From Sporosarcina ureae DSM 2281 (GTDB lineage: Bacteria; Bacillota; Bacilli; Bacillales_A; Planococcaceae), in assembly GCF_000425545.1 (NCBI RefSeq), contig NZ_AUDQ01000013.1:53992-117991 (forward strand): a stretch of DNA of 64,000 nt, in the 5' to 3' direction. Position numbers and translations under genes: made by a program. Numbering within the stretch: position 1 is the stretch's first letter; each line of letters begins with the position of its first letter. This document shows positions 63,158 through 64,000 of the stretch, one piece after another. The notes under the pieces are model-generated. The model did not search any database and was not told where the DNA came from. It worked only from the letters and a program-made list of their open reading frames with translations.

Positions 63158-63647
63158 TATCTTGGTTAATAATAATGAAGATTATTCTAGCCATTTCTCA
63201 GAAGAAAAGTTTTGGGATAAAATTCTTAAGTTTGGTAAACAAGCAGGAGTGAAGTTAACGTACGGGGCTCTATTACTATTCTATACATTTAAAAAGCCAA
63301 CAGTTCCGAAGAAGGTAAAGTCTACTATTTTGGGTGCTCTAGGATACTTTATACTACCGGTGGATCTTATACCAGACTTCACACCGATTGTGGGATATTC
63401 CGATGATTTGGCGATCGTTGTGGGAGCCTTGCTAGTCGTAGCTACGTATATTGATGCAGAAACAAAACAACTCGCAAAAAATAAAGTAACTGACTGGTTT
63501 GGTGAAAATGCTATAAAAGATACCGATTCCTTGGATGGTGAAGTGGAAAAGACTATACAAAGTAGGAAAGAGAAGAAGGAGATGAAGATAGAGAATAAGA
63601 AAGTGAAGAAAGAGAATAGAGAAATTAAAAACATCCCCAATGAGTAA
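63108..63647 (+). CDS. DUF1232 (YkvA-like) membrane protein
   Basis: The 179-aa protein has the DUF1232 core LGALGYFILPVDLIPDFTPIVGYSDDLAIVVGALLVV (about residues 75-111), with the conserved LPxDLIPD motif, and a highly charged Lys/Glu-rich tail (about 143-179). Function unknown; homologues are predicted membrane-associated. ATG 63108 has GAGGTGATG about 10 nt upstream; a later TTG at 63163 is possible. The stop codon lies inside a perfect 11-bp inverted repeat. Confidence 0.75.
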   Translation: MKINKTYKLRKQKKAGNILVNNNEDYSSHFSEEKFWDKILKFGKQAGVKLTYGALLLFYTFKKPTVPKKVKSTILGALGYFILPVDLIPDFTPIVGYSDDLAIVVGALLVVATYIDAETKQLAKNKVTDWFGENAIKDTDSLDGEVEKTIQSRKEKKEMKIENKKVKKENREIKNIPNE

Positions 63648-63659
63648 ATACTCATTGGG
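63636..63659. terminator. Perfect inverted repeat at the end of the DUF1232 gene
   Basis: CCCAATGAGTA (63636-63646) pairs with 63649-63659 across a 2-nt AA centre, without a T-run. It includes the stop codon and lies just before the insertion-sequence end. Confidence 0.5.
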
Positions 63660-63673
63660 CTAACCTAAATTTT

Positions 63674-64000
63674 TGAGACAATATAAAACACCTTCGAAGT
63701 GGTACACTTGTAAAAAGTACTTACAACGGAGGTGTTTTTGCGTGGGCAAAAACGTATATTCAAGCGAAGTAAAATGGGCAGTTGTCAAAGATAAATTGAG
63801 TGGGGAATTAACAACTAAAGAAATTATGGAGAAGCACGGAGTCAAAAATAAATCCCAGATTGAAACCTGGATGAGATGGTATCGTGCAAATGAAATATAT
63901 CGTTTTGATCAACCGATAGGTAAACAATATACCTTCGGTCATGGGCCAGAACTTTCGAGTGAAGCGGACAAGAAAGAACGACAGATGTCTCATTTAAAAA
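63674..64000 (+). mobile_element. Left part of an IS3-family insertion sequence
   Basis: The likely left end begins TGAGACAATATAAAACACC near 63674, followed by the transposase reading frame that runs past the right edge. The right end and target duplication are outside the window, so the boundary is approximate. Confidence 0.65.
63742..64000 (+). CDS. IS3-family transposase OrfA, partial
   Basis: GTG 63742 follows GGAGGTG at 7 nt and opens GKNVYSSEVKWAVVKDKLSG. The HTH (about residues 15-50, with EIMEKHGVKNKSQIETWMRWYR) and the following RFDQPIGKQYTFGHGPELSSE segment match IS150/IS3-group OrfA DNA-binding proteins. 86 codons are visible; the reading frame remains open at 64000. OrfB, with the DDE catalytic domain, should lie beyond. 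Confidence 0.85.
   Translation, partial: MGKNVYSSEVKWAVVKDKLSGELTTKEIMEKHGVKNKSQIETWMRWYRANEIYRFDQPIGKQYTFGHGPELSSEADKKERQMSHLK

Overview
The window is Gram-positive, low-to-moderate G+C DNA from an endospore-forming member of the Bacillales. The first ~34 kb follows the gene order of the Bacillus subtilis spo0A region: ispA end, dxs, tlyA, argR/ahrC, recN, spoIVB, spo0A, glpQ-like, yqzF-like, bcd, lpdV, bkdAA, bkdAB, bkdB, brxB, mce, yqjD-type carboxyltransferase, yqjE-type peptidase, dinB, rnz, proI, yqjP, yqjQ. The protein sequences, frequent TTG starts and families of intergenic palindromic repeats suggest Planococcaceae (Sporosarcina-like). This placement is an inference; no 16S gene is present.

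Region 1 (1-10.4 kb) holds isoprenoid synthesis, rRNA modification, arginine control, DNA repair and the sporulation regulators SpoIVB and Spo0A, then a DUF342/FapA protein, a glycerophosphodiesterase and a small DUF2627 membrane protein. Region 2 (10.5-26.5 kb) is a carbon-catabolism block. Leucine dehydrogenase and the branched-chain 2-oxoacid dehydrogenase complex make acyl-CoAs. An acyl-CoA carboxyltransferase, methylmalonyl-CoA epimerase, the two mutase subunits and the MeaB chaperone can take propionyl-CoA to succinyl-CoA. The ptb, buk and bkdR genes of the B. subtilis bkd operon are absent. Bacilliredoxin BrxB, a 31-codon Prli42-like gene, a tripeptidase and an orphan CheW-like protein lie in the same block. 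Region 3 (26.5-34 kb) carries DNA polymerase IV, RNase Z, ProI under a proline-type T-box, a YdjI/YdjG-like membrane pair and YqjP/YqjQ.

Region 4 (34-64 kb) is accessory: an MFS permease, a class II Fic protein, a MurJ-like flippase, uncharacterised membrane and small proteins, a gluconate-dehydrogenase-like GMC pair with a Tat signal, RluF, a GNAT acetyltransferase, CspA-family protein, MsrA, oligoendopeptidase F and BrnQ under a T-box. A probable thiol/electrophile-stress cluster follows at 52.3-57.2 kb: TetR, SpxH/DsbA-like protein, YdhR-like monooxygenase, pirin, NAD(P)H-dependent FMN reductase and YceI. MhqR-like operators lie upstream of the last two. After it come two paralogous phage-type replication/winged-helix proteins with duplicated leaders, a DHA2 efflux pump, a TsuA/YedE sulfur transporter, a PdxK/PdxY-type kinase, a DUF1232 protein and the start of an IS3-family element running off the right edge.

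Noncoding structure is rich. There are two T-box leaders, many intrinsic terminators, at least four dispersed or palindromic intergenic repeat types, a hairpin that buries the spoIVB Shine-Dalgarno, a 24-bp perfect palindrome and traces of decayed genes. I saw no tRNA, rRNA or CRISPR array. No clearly unprecedented multi-gene system is evident. The best leads are the MhqR-like operators with apparently decayed partner genes, the GAGCG repeat family and the duplicated leaders of the replication-type genes.
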